Source: Streptomyces sp. Y2F8-2 (GTDB taxonomy: Bacteria > Actinomycetota > Actinomycetes > Streptomycetales > Streptomycetaceae). From it: a DNA stretch of 64,000 nt. The DNA is taken from NCBI RefSeq assembly GCF_014905555.1, contig NZ_BNGS01000004.1, positions 248,001-312,000 of the forward strand. Reading direction: 5' to 3'. Below are positions 50,988 to 59,348 of the stretch, piece after piece. Position 1 is the first letter of the stretch; each line of letters opens with the position of its first letter. The notes under the pieces are model-generated. The model searched no databases. It was not told the origin of the DNA and worked only from the letters and a program-made list of their open reading frames with translations. A program made the position numbers and the translations under genes.

Positions 50988-52730
50988 TCAGCGAGAGGTC
51001 AGCTTCCACAGGTGGTCGGCGGTGCCGTTGTCGGACCACTGCAGAACCTGCGCGCCGGAGGACGTGCTCATGTTGTTCACGCCGAGCAGGAGACCGCTGT
51101 TGTAGTTGGCGATCTTGTAGTAGCCGTCGCCGGACGGGACGAGCTGCCAGAGGTGGTCGTCCGTGCCGTTGTCGCCCCAGATCAGGGCCGTGCCGCCGTT
51201 ACTGGTGCTCATGCTCTGGATGCCGAGCAGCAGACCGCTGGACTGCTGGACGATCTTGTAGAGGCCCCGGCCCGCGGACACCAGGGTCCAGTTCTGGTCG
51301 GTGCCGGTGGTGGAGGTCGCCTGGACCACGGACGTGCCCTGTGCGGTGCCCGCGCTCTGGGTGTCCAGGGCCAGGCCGCTGTTCTTGTTGGTGATCTGGT
51401 AGCGCCCGGCCAGTGAGGTGGAGGTGCCGGTGGGCGTGACGACGATGTGGTAGCCGTCGGACGCGTTCATCGTCACCGGCACCGTGATCGAGCCGTTCGA
51501 GACCGTGTAGTCGGTGTCGGAGATGGTGATCGGGCCGGACACCGCCGTCGTGCGGCCCTTCGAGGGCGTGTACTCCAGCTTGACGTGGACCGTGCTGCCG
51601 AAGGCCGACAGAGAGTTCAGGCCGTTGATCGTCACCGCACAGGAGCCTGTGCAGCCGCCGGCGACGACGCTGATCTGGTTGCCGGAGCCGTTGAGGGAGG
51701 CGATGCCGTCGATGCCCGTCTGGGCCGGGGGCGTGGTGACGAGCATGTTGCCGGACATGTCGCCGTACCACTTGTACGCCCAGTACGCGCCGTTGGGGGA
51801 GCCACCGGTGTCGGTGAGGGTGTCGCCGAGGGTGCCGTAGTGGTTCCAGAAGGCGAGCTCGGCGTCGTGCACACCGGCCCGCTCGAACTTGGCGACGTAC
51901 CCGATCAGCGGCCCGGGCACGCCGACCTCGCTCGTGGTGCCGTACTCCTCGATGGCGATCGGGCGCGGGCTGATGCCGAGGCCGGACTCCAGGGCGCGGT
52001 ACGCCGACACGTGCGCGGCGATGTTGCCCGACCCCTGCAACTCGTGCCAGGAGATGATGTCGGGTACGGTTCCGGAGGCCTTGGCGTCGGTGAGGAACTG
52101 GCTCATCCAGCTCTGGTTCCAGGCCGAGTAACTCGGGCCCTGGACGGGGGTCTTGGTGTCCTTGCTGCGGACCTCCCTGTACGTGCGGGCCCAGCCTGCG
52201 TCGAACGCCCCCGCGTTGGTGGTGTCCCAGGTCCAGTCGGGCTCGTTCCACAACTCGTACGCGGCGATGTCGGTGGCACCCGACGCCTGCACGGAGGCGA
52301 CCTGCTTGTCCACGGCCGACAGCCACTCGCTCCAACTGACCCACTTATAGGGGAAGTTGGGGTACCAGTCCGGCATGCGGACGACGACCTTGGCGCCGGC
52401 CCGCGCGGCCTTGGGCGCCACGACCAGCGCGTCCCCGGCGGGCTTCGGCTCACCGTTGGGCAGCTGGGAGCCGCCCGGCGCCATCTGCACGAACGTGTTC
52501 GGCTTCAGCGGGGTGACCAGGCTGTCGGCGGGGGTGGTGTCGTCGGCGAGGCCGTAGAGGCTGCCGGTGGCGACGTGGGTGACCGGGCGGAGGGTCTGGT
52601 TCGCGTTCACCACCAGGGTGGTCGAGGACGTCGGGGACGCCTGGACGGGGGCGGCGGTGGCGAGGCCGGCGGCGAGGACGGCTGTGCCGACGGCGGCGGT
52701 CAGGCCGACGCGTCTGCGAGTGCGGCTCAT
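50988..52730 (-). CDS. Secreted clan-A glycoside hydrolase with C-terminal ricin-type lectin domain
   Basis: A 580-residue secreted enzyme. The signal peptide ends near APVQAS. The TIM-barrel domain (about 35-340) has the acid-base glutamate in AYELWNEPDWTWD and the nucleophile in PIAIEEYGTTSEVG, a GH39/GH-A arrangement. A small beta domain (about 345-430) follows. The C-terminal beta-trefoil (about 440-580) has repeated GLLLGIQSMSTSNGGTALIW and GLLLGVNNMSTSSGAQVLQW units. It ends the GH127 locus operon, so it likely releases arabinose-containing oligosaccharides outside the cell for import. The exact GH family and substrate are uncertain. Confidence 0.82.
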   Translation of the reverse strand: MSRTRRRVGLTAAVGTAVLAAGLATAAPVQASPTSSTTLVVNANQTLRPVTHVATGSLYGLADDTTPADSLVTPLKPNTFVQMAPGGSQLPNGEPKPAGDALVVAPKAARAGAKVVVRMPDWYPNFPYKWVSWSEWLSAVDKQVASVQASGATDIAAYELWNEPDWTWDTTNAGAFDAGWARTYREVRSKDTKTPVQGPSYSAWNQSWMSQFLTDAKASGTVPDIISWHELQGSGNIAAHVSAYRALESGLGISPRPIAIEEYGTTSEVGVPGPLIGYVAKFERAGVHDAELAFWNHYGTLGDTLTDTGGSPNGAYWAYKWYGDMSGNMLVTTPPAQTGIDGIASLNGSGNQISVVAGGCTGSCAVTINGLNSLSAFGSTVHVKLEYTPSKGRTTAVSGPITISDTDYTVSNGSITVPVTMNASDGYHIVVTPTGTSTSLAGRYQITNKNSGLALDTQSAGTAQGTSVVQATSTTGTDQNWTLVSAGRGLYKIVQQSSGLLLGIQSMSTSNGGTALIWGDNGTDDHLWQLVPSGDGYYKIANYNSGLLLGVNNMSTSSGAQVLQWSDNGTADHLWKLTSR

Positions 52731-52794
52731 GAGATTCTGGCTCCTGAGGAGAGGGAATCGGGGGGATGTCCGTCCTGGTCCGTCCTGTACGGAC

Positions 52795-53628
52795 TCAGTC
52801 CTTCACCGCGCCCGCGGTGACACCCGCGGCCACGTAGCGCTGTGCGAGGACCAGCAGGACGGCTGCGGGGATCGACGCGACGACGGCGGTGGCCATGATC
52901 GCGTTCCATTCCTGGTTGTTGTTGCCGATGTAGTGGTAGATGCCGAGGGTGATCGGGCGCAGATCGCCGCCGCCGTCGAGGGTGTTGGCGAAGACGAAGT
53001 CGGACCAGGCCCACAGGAAGCTGAAGAGCGAGACGGTGACCACGGCGTTGCGGCTCACCGGGAGCACCACGGACAGGAAGGTGCGCCAGGTGCCGGCGCC
53101 GTCGATGCGGGCCGCGGCGATGAGCTCACCGGGGATGCCCGACATGAACGCCGTGAAGATCATGACGCCGAAGGGCACGGCGATGGTGGAGTCCGCGACG
53201 ATGAGCCCCCACCAGGAGTTGAGCAGCCCGAGGTCGAGGAAGATCCCGTAGAAGCCCATCGCCATGACGATGCCCGGGATCATCTGTGCCACCAGCAGGG
53301 CGAGACCGAGGAAGCCGCCGCCCCGGGGCCGCAGCCTGGCCAGCGCGAAGCCGGCCGGGGCGGCGAGGACCAGGGTGAGGACGACCGTGCCCAGGCCGAT
53401 CAGCAGGCTGGTGCCCAGGTACGGCATCTGGTCGTTCAGAACGGCCCGGTAGCCCTCGAAGGTGGGGTGCAGCGGAAGGAGGTCGGGCGGGCTCTTGCGC
53501 ATGTCCTGCTGCGGGGTGAGGGACACGTTCAGCATCCAGTACACCGGGAACAGCATCACGGCGGTGAGCAGGACGCCGATGACCGTGTAGAGGCGCGAGC
53601 GCCGGGCGGAACCGCGGTGGGCGGTCAT
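52795..53628 (-). CDS. Carbohydrate ABC transporter permease (MalG type, locus C)
   Basis: A 277-residue six-span permease with EAA loop LIAAARIDGAGTWRTFLSVVLP. It overlaps the stop of the upstream permease by four bases (ATGA). It is followed after 64 bases by the lectin-glycosidase gene in the same direction. Confidence 0.93.
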   Translation of the reverse strand: MTAHRGSARRSRLYTVIGVLLTAVMLFPVYWMLNVSLTPQQDMRKSPPDLLPLHPTFEGYRAVLNDQMPYLGTSLLIGLGTVVLTLVLAAPAGFALARLRPRGGGFLGLALLVAQMIPGIVMAMGFYGIFLDLGLLNSWWGLIVADSTIAVPFGVMIFTAFMSGIPGELIAAARIDGAGTWRTFLSVVLPVSRNAVVTVSLFSFLWAWSDFVFANTLDGGGDLRPITLGIYHYIGNNNQEWNAIMATAVVASIPAAVLLVLAQRYVAAGVTAGAVKD

Positions 53629-54608
53629 GCTTCCTGCCTCCTCTGGACGCGGATGTACAGCAGCCCGAAGACGAGGGCGATGAGGATGAGGATGTTGCCG
53701 ACCGCGGCCCCGGGGCCGAACTTCGGCAGCAGCGTGCCGAAGCCCAGTTGGTAGGACCACGTCGCCAGGGTGGACGAGGCGTCGCCGGGACCACCCTTGG
53801 TCATGATCCAGATCAGGTCGAACACCTTGAGGGTGTAGACGAGACCCAGCAGCAGCGTGATCGCCGACACCGGACGCAGCAGGGGGAAGGTGACGCGCCG
53901 GAACTGCTGCCAGGCACTCGCCCCGTCCAGCGACGCGGCCTCGTACAGCTCGGCCGGGATGTTCTGCAGACCGCTGTAGAGGATGACCAGGTTGAACGGG
54001 ATGCCGATCCAGATGTTGGCGATGACGACCGAGGTCAGCGCCCAGTCGGGGGAGTTGAGCCAGTCGACCGGTGACACGCCGACGAGGTGCAGGGCGTAGT
54101 TGATGACGCCGGACTCGCTGTTGAACATCCACGACCAGGTCGACGCCGACACGATCAGCGGCAGCAGCCACGGGATCAGGAACAGGGCCCGGAGCGTGCC
54201 GGCCAGCCGGAAGTGCCGGTTGAAGAAGACCGCGAGGGCGAGTCCGGCGGCGTACTGGAAGGCGATCGACACGAAGGTGAAGATCATGGTGTGACGCATG
54301 GCCGGGCCGAACGTCGGATCGTCGAGGACGGTTCTGAAGTTGTCCAGCCCGGAGAACGGCGCGTCGCCCGCCACGAACGACCGGACGGTGTAGTCGCGCA
54401 GGCTCAGGTCCAGGTTGCGGTACAGCGGGTAGAGGTAGAAGGCGGCGAGGTAGACGACCAGCGGGGCGAGGAAGGCCAGCGCGGTGAGCCGGCTCCTGCG
54501 GCGCTGACCGCGCCGCAGCGCCGACGAGTCCTTCCCGTGGGTGGCGCCGGTCGCCCCGGACCTGGCCGGGGACCGCTGGGAGCGGCGGTCGACGCGGGCG
54601 ATGGTCAT
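53625..54608 (-). CDS. Sugar ABC transporter permease (MalF type, locus C)
   Basis: A 327-residue permease with a Ser/Arg-rich cytosolic N-terminus, six spans and EAA loop LYEAASLDGASAWQQFRRVTFP. The start lies 45 bases after the binding-protein stop. It forms the channel with the following permease. Confidence 0.93.
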   Translation of the reverse strand: MTIARVDRRSQRSPARSGATGATHGKDSSALRRGQRRRSRLTALAFLAPLVVYLAAFYLYPLYRNLDLSLRDYTVRSFVAGDAPFSGLDNFRTVLDDPTFGPAMRHTMIFTFVSIAFQYAAGLALAVFFNRHFRLAGTLRALFLIPWLLPLIVSASTWSWMFNSESGVINYALHLVGVSPVDWLNSPDWALTSVVIANIWIGIPFNLVILYSGLQNIPAELYEAASLDGASAWQQFRRVTFPLLRPVSAITLLLGLVYTLKVFDLIWIMTKGGPGDASSTLATWSYQLGFGTLLPKFGPGAAVGNILILIALVFGLLYIRVQRRQEA

Positions 54609-54653
54609 GCGAACTCCTGGATGCGGGTGGGTCCGGGGCGGCGGTGCCGGGGG

Positions 54654-55913
54654 TCAGCTCTTGCCCTTGGCGGCGGCCGTCTGCGCGGTGTCGAGGGCGT
54701 CCTTGGGGCTCTTGCTGCCGGACAGGGCGGACTGCACGGCGGTCCACATCGGCTGGGAGATCGTCGGGTACTTGGTGCCCAGACCGCCGCTGGTGCGGCC
54801 ACGCGCCGCGACCACCGCGTCAACCCACGGCTTCAGCAGGGGGTTCGCCTTCACCTGCTGGGCCTGGACCTCCTGGGTGGGGGCGACGTACATCAGGGTG
54901 TTGTCCGTCGACAGCAGGTTGGCGGAGCTGGTCAGACACGTGACGATCTTCTTGCTGACGTCGTAGCGGGAGCTGTCCTTCTGCACCGGGACGGTGACGA
55001 ACTCGCCGCCGGTCGGAACGGGTGCCGAACCGCCGTTCTGCCCCGGGATGCTGATGACCCCGTACGGGAAACCGGCCTTCGCCGCGTTGCCGAGCTGCCA
55101 GGTACCGTTCTCGCCGAACGCGTAGTCGCCCGTGGCGAACTCCTGCCAGCTGGTGGTCTGGGTGTTCTGCAGGACGTCCTTGGGCGCGTAGCCCTCGTCG
55201 ACCCACTGCTTCCACAGCGACAGGGCGGCGACGCCCTTGGGCGAGTTGAGCTGGGTGAGGTCGCCGCCGGCGCCCCAGAACCACGGCAGGAACTGGAAGC
55301 TGCCCTCCTCGGTGTTGATCGCGGAGAACGTGACGCCCTTCTTGCCGGCCGCCTTCACCTTCTCCAGGGCGGCCGTCAGGGACGCCCAGTCCGTGATGGA
55401 GGCGGGGTCGACGTGGGCGGCGGACAGGACCTTCTTGTTGTAGTACAGGGCGAGCGTGTTGGCGCCGATCGGAACCCCGTAGGGGGAGCCGTCGATGGTG
55501 CCCGCGCCGATGATGTTCTTCTGGATCGCGGACGTGTCCAGGCCGAGGTCACTGGTCTTGTTGAGGATCCCCGCCTCCACCAGCGTGGAGACGACCGGGT
55601 TGTCCACGAGCATCACGTCGGGGGCGTTGCCCTGCTGCGCGGCCAGCAGCGCCTTGTTGCCGAGGTCCGTGGTGTCCATGCCGGTGCGCTTGACCTTGAC
55701 CCCGGCGTCGCTACCGCACTTGGTGACGAGCTCGCCCCACGCCGAGGAGGCGTCGAACTGCGGGTACGGGTCCCAGAAGGTGTAGGTCGCGCCCGATTTG
55801 CCGGACGAGGACGAGGACGAGGAGGAGCCCGAACCACCGCCGCAGGCGGCGGAGGAGGCGAGGGTGCCGATCACGGCGACGGCGGCGAGCAGGGTGCGGC
55901 GGGTGTGTCTCAC
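54654..55913 (-). CDS. Sugar ABC transporter substrate-binding lipoprotein (locus C)
   Basis: A 419-residue solute-binding lipoprotein. The lipobox SSAAC places lipidated Cys at residue 24, followed by a striking Gly/Ser run and then the mature lobes (ATYTFWDPYPQFDASSAWGE, APDVMLVDNPVVSTLVEAG, DYAFGENGTWQLG). It follows the GH127 gene by 56 bases on the same strand. The cargo is probably an arabinose-containing oligosaccharide, judged from the neighbouring enzymes. Confidence 0.92.
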   Translation of the reverse strand: MRHTRRTLLAAVAVIGTLASSAACGGGSGSSSSSSSSGKSGATYTFWDPYPQFDASSAWGELVTKCGSDAGVKVKRTGMDTTDLGNKALLAAQQGNAPDVMLVDNPVVSTLVEAGILNKTSDLGLDTSAIQKNIIGAGTIDGSPYGVPIGANTLALYYNKKVLSAAHVDPASITDWASLTAALEKVKAAGKKGVTFSAINTEEGSFQFLPWFWGAGGDLTQLNSPKGVAALSLWKQWVDEGYAPKDVLQNTQTTSWQEFATGDYAFGENGTWQLGNAAKAGFPYGVISIPGQNGGSAPVPTGGEFVTVPVQKDSSRYDVSKKIVTCLTSSANLLSTDNTLMYVAPTQEVQAQQVKANPLLKPWVDAVVAARGRTSGGLGTKYPTISQPMWTAVQSALSGSKSPKDALDTAQTAAAKGKS

Positions 55914-55969
55914 GGGTGACCTCGATGTCTTGGGGTGTGGCGGGCTGGGGGACGGGAGGAGGAGCGCGC

Positions 55970-57919
55970 TCAGGAGGTCGGCAGCCAGACGCGCATGCTG
56001 CCGTCCTGGCGGTTGGCCCAGGCGTAGTAGGGGATCGCGGTCAGCTCCAGGGGCTCACCGGCCGAGGGGTCCCCGGCGCCCTCCGCGGCCCGGTACGGCC
56101 ACCAGCCGGCGTCGGGGATGTGCCGGCGGTACCCGGCGGCCACGACGGTGGTGACTCCGCCGAGCAGGTCCGGGCGGTGCTTCACGGCGAGCGGGCGGGT
56201 GGTGTCGAGGACGACGTCGTCCAGGCCGCCGCCGGCGTGGTCGACCTGCTCCAGGCAGTACACGAGCGGCCCGCGTTCGATCGCCACACAGCCGCGTACG
56301 GCGTCCACGCGCGGGTCGCCCGCGGTGAGACGGGGTTCGAGGGCGAGTTCGAGGACCACCTCGTCGCCGGGCGCCCAGGTGCGCTCCAGCAGCAGCCAGC
56401 CGTCGCTCACGGGTGCGTCGGTCTGGTCGTACGCCGTGTCCCCGACCCTGACCCGGTATTCGCGGCACCACTGCGGGATGCGCAGGGACAGCGTCCAGGG
56501 CCGCTCCTCGGGGGTCTCCTCGACGGTCAGGGTGATGGTGCCGTGCCAGGGGTAGCCGCTCTCGGCGTTCACGGCGACCGGGGTGCCGTCGATGTCGCCC
56601 GCGTAGCGCCCGGCGACGTACTGGTGGATCTGCAGGCCGTCCGCGTCCGTCGAGGTGAGGTAGTGCTCCAGGGAGGCCAGCAGCCGCATGACGTTCGGCG
56701 GGCAGCAGGCGCAGCGGAACCAGCGGGTGCGGCGGGCCGACTGGTCGCCGCCGGTGTCGGTGTGGCCGTCGCGGACCTGCAGCGGGTTGACGTACAGCCA
56801 GCGCTCGCCGTCCAGGGAGACGCCGGCCAGGAAACCGTTGTACAGGGTGCGCTCGATCAGGTCGGAGTAGCGGGCCTCGCCGGTGAGCAGGGCCATGCGC
56901 CAGCTCCACTGGACGGAGGCGATGGCGGCGCAGGTCTCGCAGTAGGCGCGCTCGTTGGGCAGCTCGTACGGGTCGCCGAAGTCCTCCTTGTCGTGGTGGG
57001 CGCCGAGGCCGCCGGTCACATGGGTCTTGGTGGCGGTCATCGCCTGCCACACCCGCTCGGCGGCGGCGCGCAGTTCGGCGTCCCCGGTCTCGGTCGCCAG
57101 GTCGGCCGCGGCGGCGAGCAGGTAGAGCTGGCGTACGGCGTGCCCCTCGACGTCGGTGGCCTCGCGCAGCGGCACGCGGTCCTGGCAGTACGCCTCGCCG
57201 CCGAGCAGGCCGTGGCCGTGGCGGTCGACGAAGTAGGCGGCGAGGTCCAGGTAGCGGCGTTCGCCGGTCTCCCGGTAGAGCTCCACCAGGGCGGTCTCCA
57301 CCTCGGGGTGGCCGTCGATGCCGTCGATGGGCTTGCCGCTGCCGGGCGGACCGAAGACCGAGTCGATGTGGTCGGCGAAACGACGGGCCACATCGAGCAG
57401 TTCGGTCCCTCCGGTCGCCCGGTGGTGGGCCACCGCGGCCTGGATCAGATGGCCGGCGCAGTACAGCTCGTGGCCCCAGCGCAGGTCCTCGTAGCGCTTG
57501 CCGCCCTCGCGGAGCTGGAACCAGGTGTTGAGGTAGCCGTCGGGCTGCTGGGCATCGGCGACCAGTGCGGCGATCCGGCTCACCACGTCGGCGAGTTCAT
57601 CGTCGTCCTCGTGCGTCGTCCGCTGGGCGAGCTGCCAGGAGGCGGCCTCCAGCCACTTGTAGACGTCGGAGTCCTGGAACGGGTACGTGCCCTGGAACTC
57701 GCCCTCGGCGGTGCCCGCCACCACCCGCAGGTTGTGCAGGTTTCCCGCCGACTCCAGCAGGTGGGGGCCCTGCGGGATGGAGGTGCGTGCGTTGACCTCG
57801 CGCCGGACGTGCCAGAAGCCCTCGCGGATGCCGACAGCGGCGGGCCGCAGCGCGGTGTGGGCTCCCGGACCTGGGCGGACCGGGCCCGGGGAGGGCGGGG
57901 TTGTGCGTGTGCGGGGCAT
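55970..57919 (-). CDS. GH127 beta-L-arabinofuranosidase
   Basis: A 649-residue member of the GH127 family, typified by HypBA1. The (alpha/alpha)6 barrel contains the zinc/cysteine active site: Glu328 and Cys330 (AYCETCAA) and Cys405-Cys406 (RCACCPPNVMRLLASLEHY), spaced as in HypBA1 (Glu338, Cys340, Cys417, Cys418), with Cys405 the likely nucleophile. No signal peptide is present, so it acts on imported beta-L-arabinofuranosyl oligosaccharides such as those from hydroxyproline-rich plant glycoproteins. It heads the operon and is divergent from a LacI gene. A short Pro-rich N-terminus of about 25 residues may be untranslated. Confidence 0.93.
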   Translation of the reverse strand: MPRTRTTPPSPGPVRPGPGAHTALRPAAVGIREGFWHVRREVNARTSIPQGPHLLESAGNLHNLRVVAGTAEGEFQGTYPFQDSDVYKWLEAASWQLAQRTTHEDDDELADVVSRIAALVADAQQPDGYLNTWFQLREGGKRYEDLRWGHELYCAGHLIQAAVAHHRATGGTELLDVARRFADHIDSVFGPPGSGKPIDGIDGHPEVETALVELYRETGERRYLDLAAYFVDRHGHGLLGGEAYCQDRVPLREATDVEGHAVRQLYLLAAAADLATETGDAELRAAAERVWQAMTATKTHVTGGLGAHHDKEDFGDPYELPNERAYCETCAAIASVQWSWRMALLTGEARYSDLIERTLYNGFLAGVSLDGERWLYVNPLQVRDGHTDTGGDQSARRTRWFRCACCPPNVMRLLASLEHYLTSTDADGLQIHQYVAGRYAGDIDGTPVAVNAESGYPWHGTITLTVEETPEERPWTLSLRIPQWCREYRVRVGDTAYDQTDAPVSDGWLLLERTWAPGDEVVLELALEPRLTAGDPRVDAVRGCVAIERGPLVYCLEQVDHAGGGLDDVVLDTTRPLAVKHRPDLLGGVTTVVAAGYRRHIPDAGWWPYRAAEGAGDPSAGEPLELTAIPYYAWANRQDGSMRVWLPTS

Positions 57920-58013
57920 GGTTCTCCGGGGTGCGTCGCGGGACGGGAGCAGCCGGCGCGGTCGCTTCGGCTGCGAGGAGACAAGAGGACGAAGAAGCGA
58001 AGCGGTGCCTGTT

Positions 58014-58099
58014 TGAGCAACCGTTTTTCTGCGGTGAAAGTAGTGGACGGAAGCAGGCGATGGTCAAGAGGAATGACGCGATATTTTTCCGTTTGCTCA
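58014..58099. promoter_or_regulatory. Two inverted TGAGCAAMCG elements, probable LacI operators
   Basis: TGAGCAACCG (58014-58023) and the inverse copy CGTTTGCTCA (58090-58099, reading TGAGCAAACG on the minus strand) lie 76 bases apart in the 251-base region between GH127 and the LacI gene. Each is flanked by an A/T run. They are the best candidates for binding sites of the adjacent LacI regulator, controlling the operon and itself. Confidence 0.55.
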
Positions 58100-58170
58100 C
58101 GGGCTGGCGCGGAGGCCCGCGCTGCTGTCAGGATGATGTGCACCATTACCCCCGAGGAAAAGGTTTGCCC

Positions 58171-59190
58171 GTGACCTCTGCTGCAGGCATCCCCTCCGCC
58201 GGCCGGGCCAAGCTCGCCGATGTCGCCGCCCTGGCGGGTGTCAGCGTCGGCACGGCGTCGAAGGCGCTGAACGGCGGCGGCAGGATGCGTCCGGAGACCA
58301 GGCAGCGCGTGCTGGACGCGGTGGAAGCACTGGGGTTCCGGCCCAACCAGCACGCCCAGAGCCTGCACACCGGCCGCAGTTGGACGGTCGGACTGATGAC
58401 GACGGACGGCATCGGCCGGTTCAGCACCCCGGTGCTGCTCGGCGCGGAGGACGCCCTCGGGGCCGGAAAGATCTCCGTGCTGCTGTGCGACACGCGCGGC
58501 GACGCCATCCGGGAGCAGCACCATCTGCGCAACCTGATGGACCGCCGGGTCGACGGCATCATCGTCACCGGCCGCCGCACGGACCCCCGCCCCCCGCTGA
58601 CCGGTATCGAGTCGGTCCCCATCGTCTACGCGCTCTCGCCGTCGACCGACCCGGCCGACACCTCGGTGGTCTCCGACGACCGGGGCGGGGCACACCTCGC
58701 CGTCGACCATCTCCTGGCCACCGGGCGTACCCGGATCGCGCACGTCACCGGCCCGGAACACCACGCGGCGGCCCGCGACCGGGCCCGCCACACCATCGAG
58801 CACCTGGAGCGCTTCTCGCTGGAACTGGCGACCGGGCGGGTCCACTTCGGCGAGTGGAGCGAGGCATGGGGCCGCCGCGCCGCCGACGCCGTCCTGCGCA
58901 CGGCACCGGACACCGACGCCTTCTTCTGCGGCAACGACCAGATCGCCCGGGGCGTCACCGACACGCTGCGCGAACGCGGGGTGAGCGTGCCCGGTGGCAT
59001 CGCGGTCGTGGGCTACGACAACTGGGACACCATGGCCCTGGCCAGCCGCCCGCCCCTGACCACCATCGACATGAACCTCGCCGAGATCGGCAGGATCGCC
59101 GCCCTGCGCCTGCTGGAGGCCATCGACGCGGAACCGGCACCGGGTCTGCACACCGTGCCGTGCCGGCTGGTGGTGCGCGAGTCCAGCTGA
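58171..59190 (+). CDS. LacI-family transcriptional repressor (locus C)
   Basis: A 339-residue LacI protein. The N-terminal helix-turn-helix and hinge read AKLADVAALAGVSVGTASKAL and RPETRQRVLDAVEALGFRPN. The periplasmic-binding-protein-like effector domain follows (SWTVGLMTTDGIGRF, RRVDGIIVTG, SDDRGGAHLAVDHL, AFFCGNDQIARG, AVVGYDNWDTMALASRPPLTT). GTG 58171 has GAGGAAAAGG upstream and places the helix-turn-helix at the usual distance. It probably represses the divergent arabinofuranoside operon until an arabinose-type ligand binds. Confidence 0.92.
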   Translation: MTSAAGIPSAGRAKLADVAALAGVSVGTASKALNGGGRMRPETRQRVLDAVEALGFRPNQHAQSLHTGRSWTVGLMTTDGIGRFSTPVLLGAEDALGAGKISVLLCDTRGDAIREQHHLRNLMDRRVDGIIVTGRRTDPRPPLTGIESVPIVYALSPSTDPADTSVVSDDRGGAHLAVDHLLATGRTRIAHVTGPEHHAAARDRARHTIEHLERFSLELATGRVHFGEWSEAWGRRAADAVLRTAPDTDAFFCGNDQIARGVTDTLRERGVSVPGGIAVVGYDNWDTMALASRPPLTTIDMNLAEIGRIAALRLLEAIDAEPAPGLHTVPCRLVVRESS

Positions 59191-59299
59191 GAGTCACTGG
59201 CTGCCCGGCAGTGACCGCTGACCTGCGCTGACGAGCCATGAACGCCTACCCCTGGGGCCCCTGCGGCACACTGAACCAAATTCGCCTCTTTTGCGATAC

Positions 59300-59329
59300 T
59301 TAGGCCAATTGAGCCGATTAGGCCATTTG
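59300..59329 (+). repeat. Direct repeat TTAGGCCAWTTG with 18-base period
   Basis: TTAGGCCAATTG (59300-59311) and TTAGGCCATTTG (59318-59329) differ at one position and lie 20-49 bases before the GTG of the PAS/SpoIIE phosphatase gene, in an AT-rich patch. Likely a tandem regulator site within the promoter. Confidence 0.5.
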
Positions 59330-59348
59330 TCCATAAGGTGATGATTCG

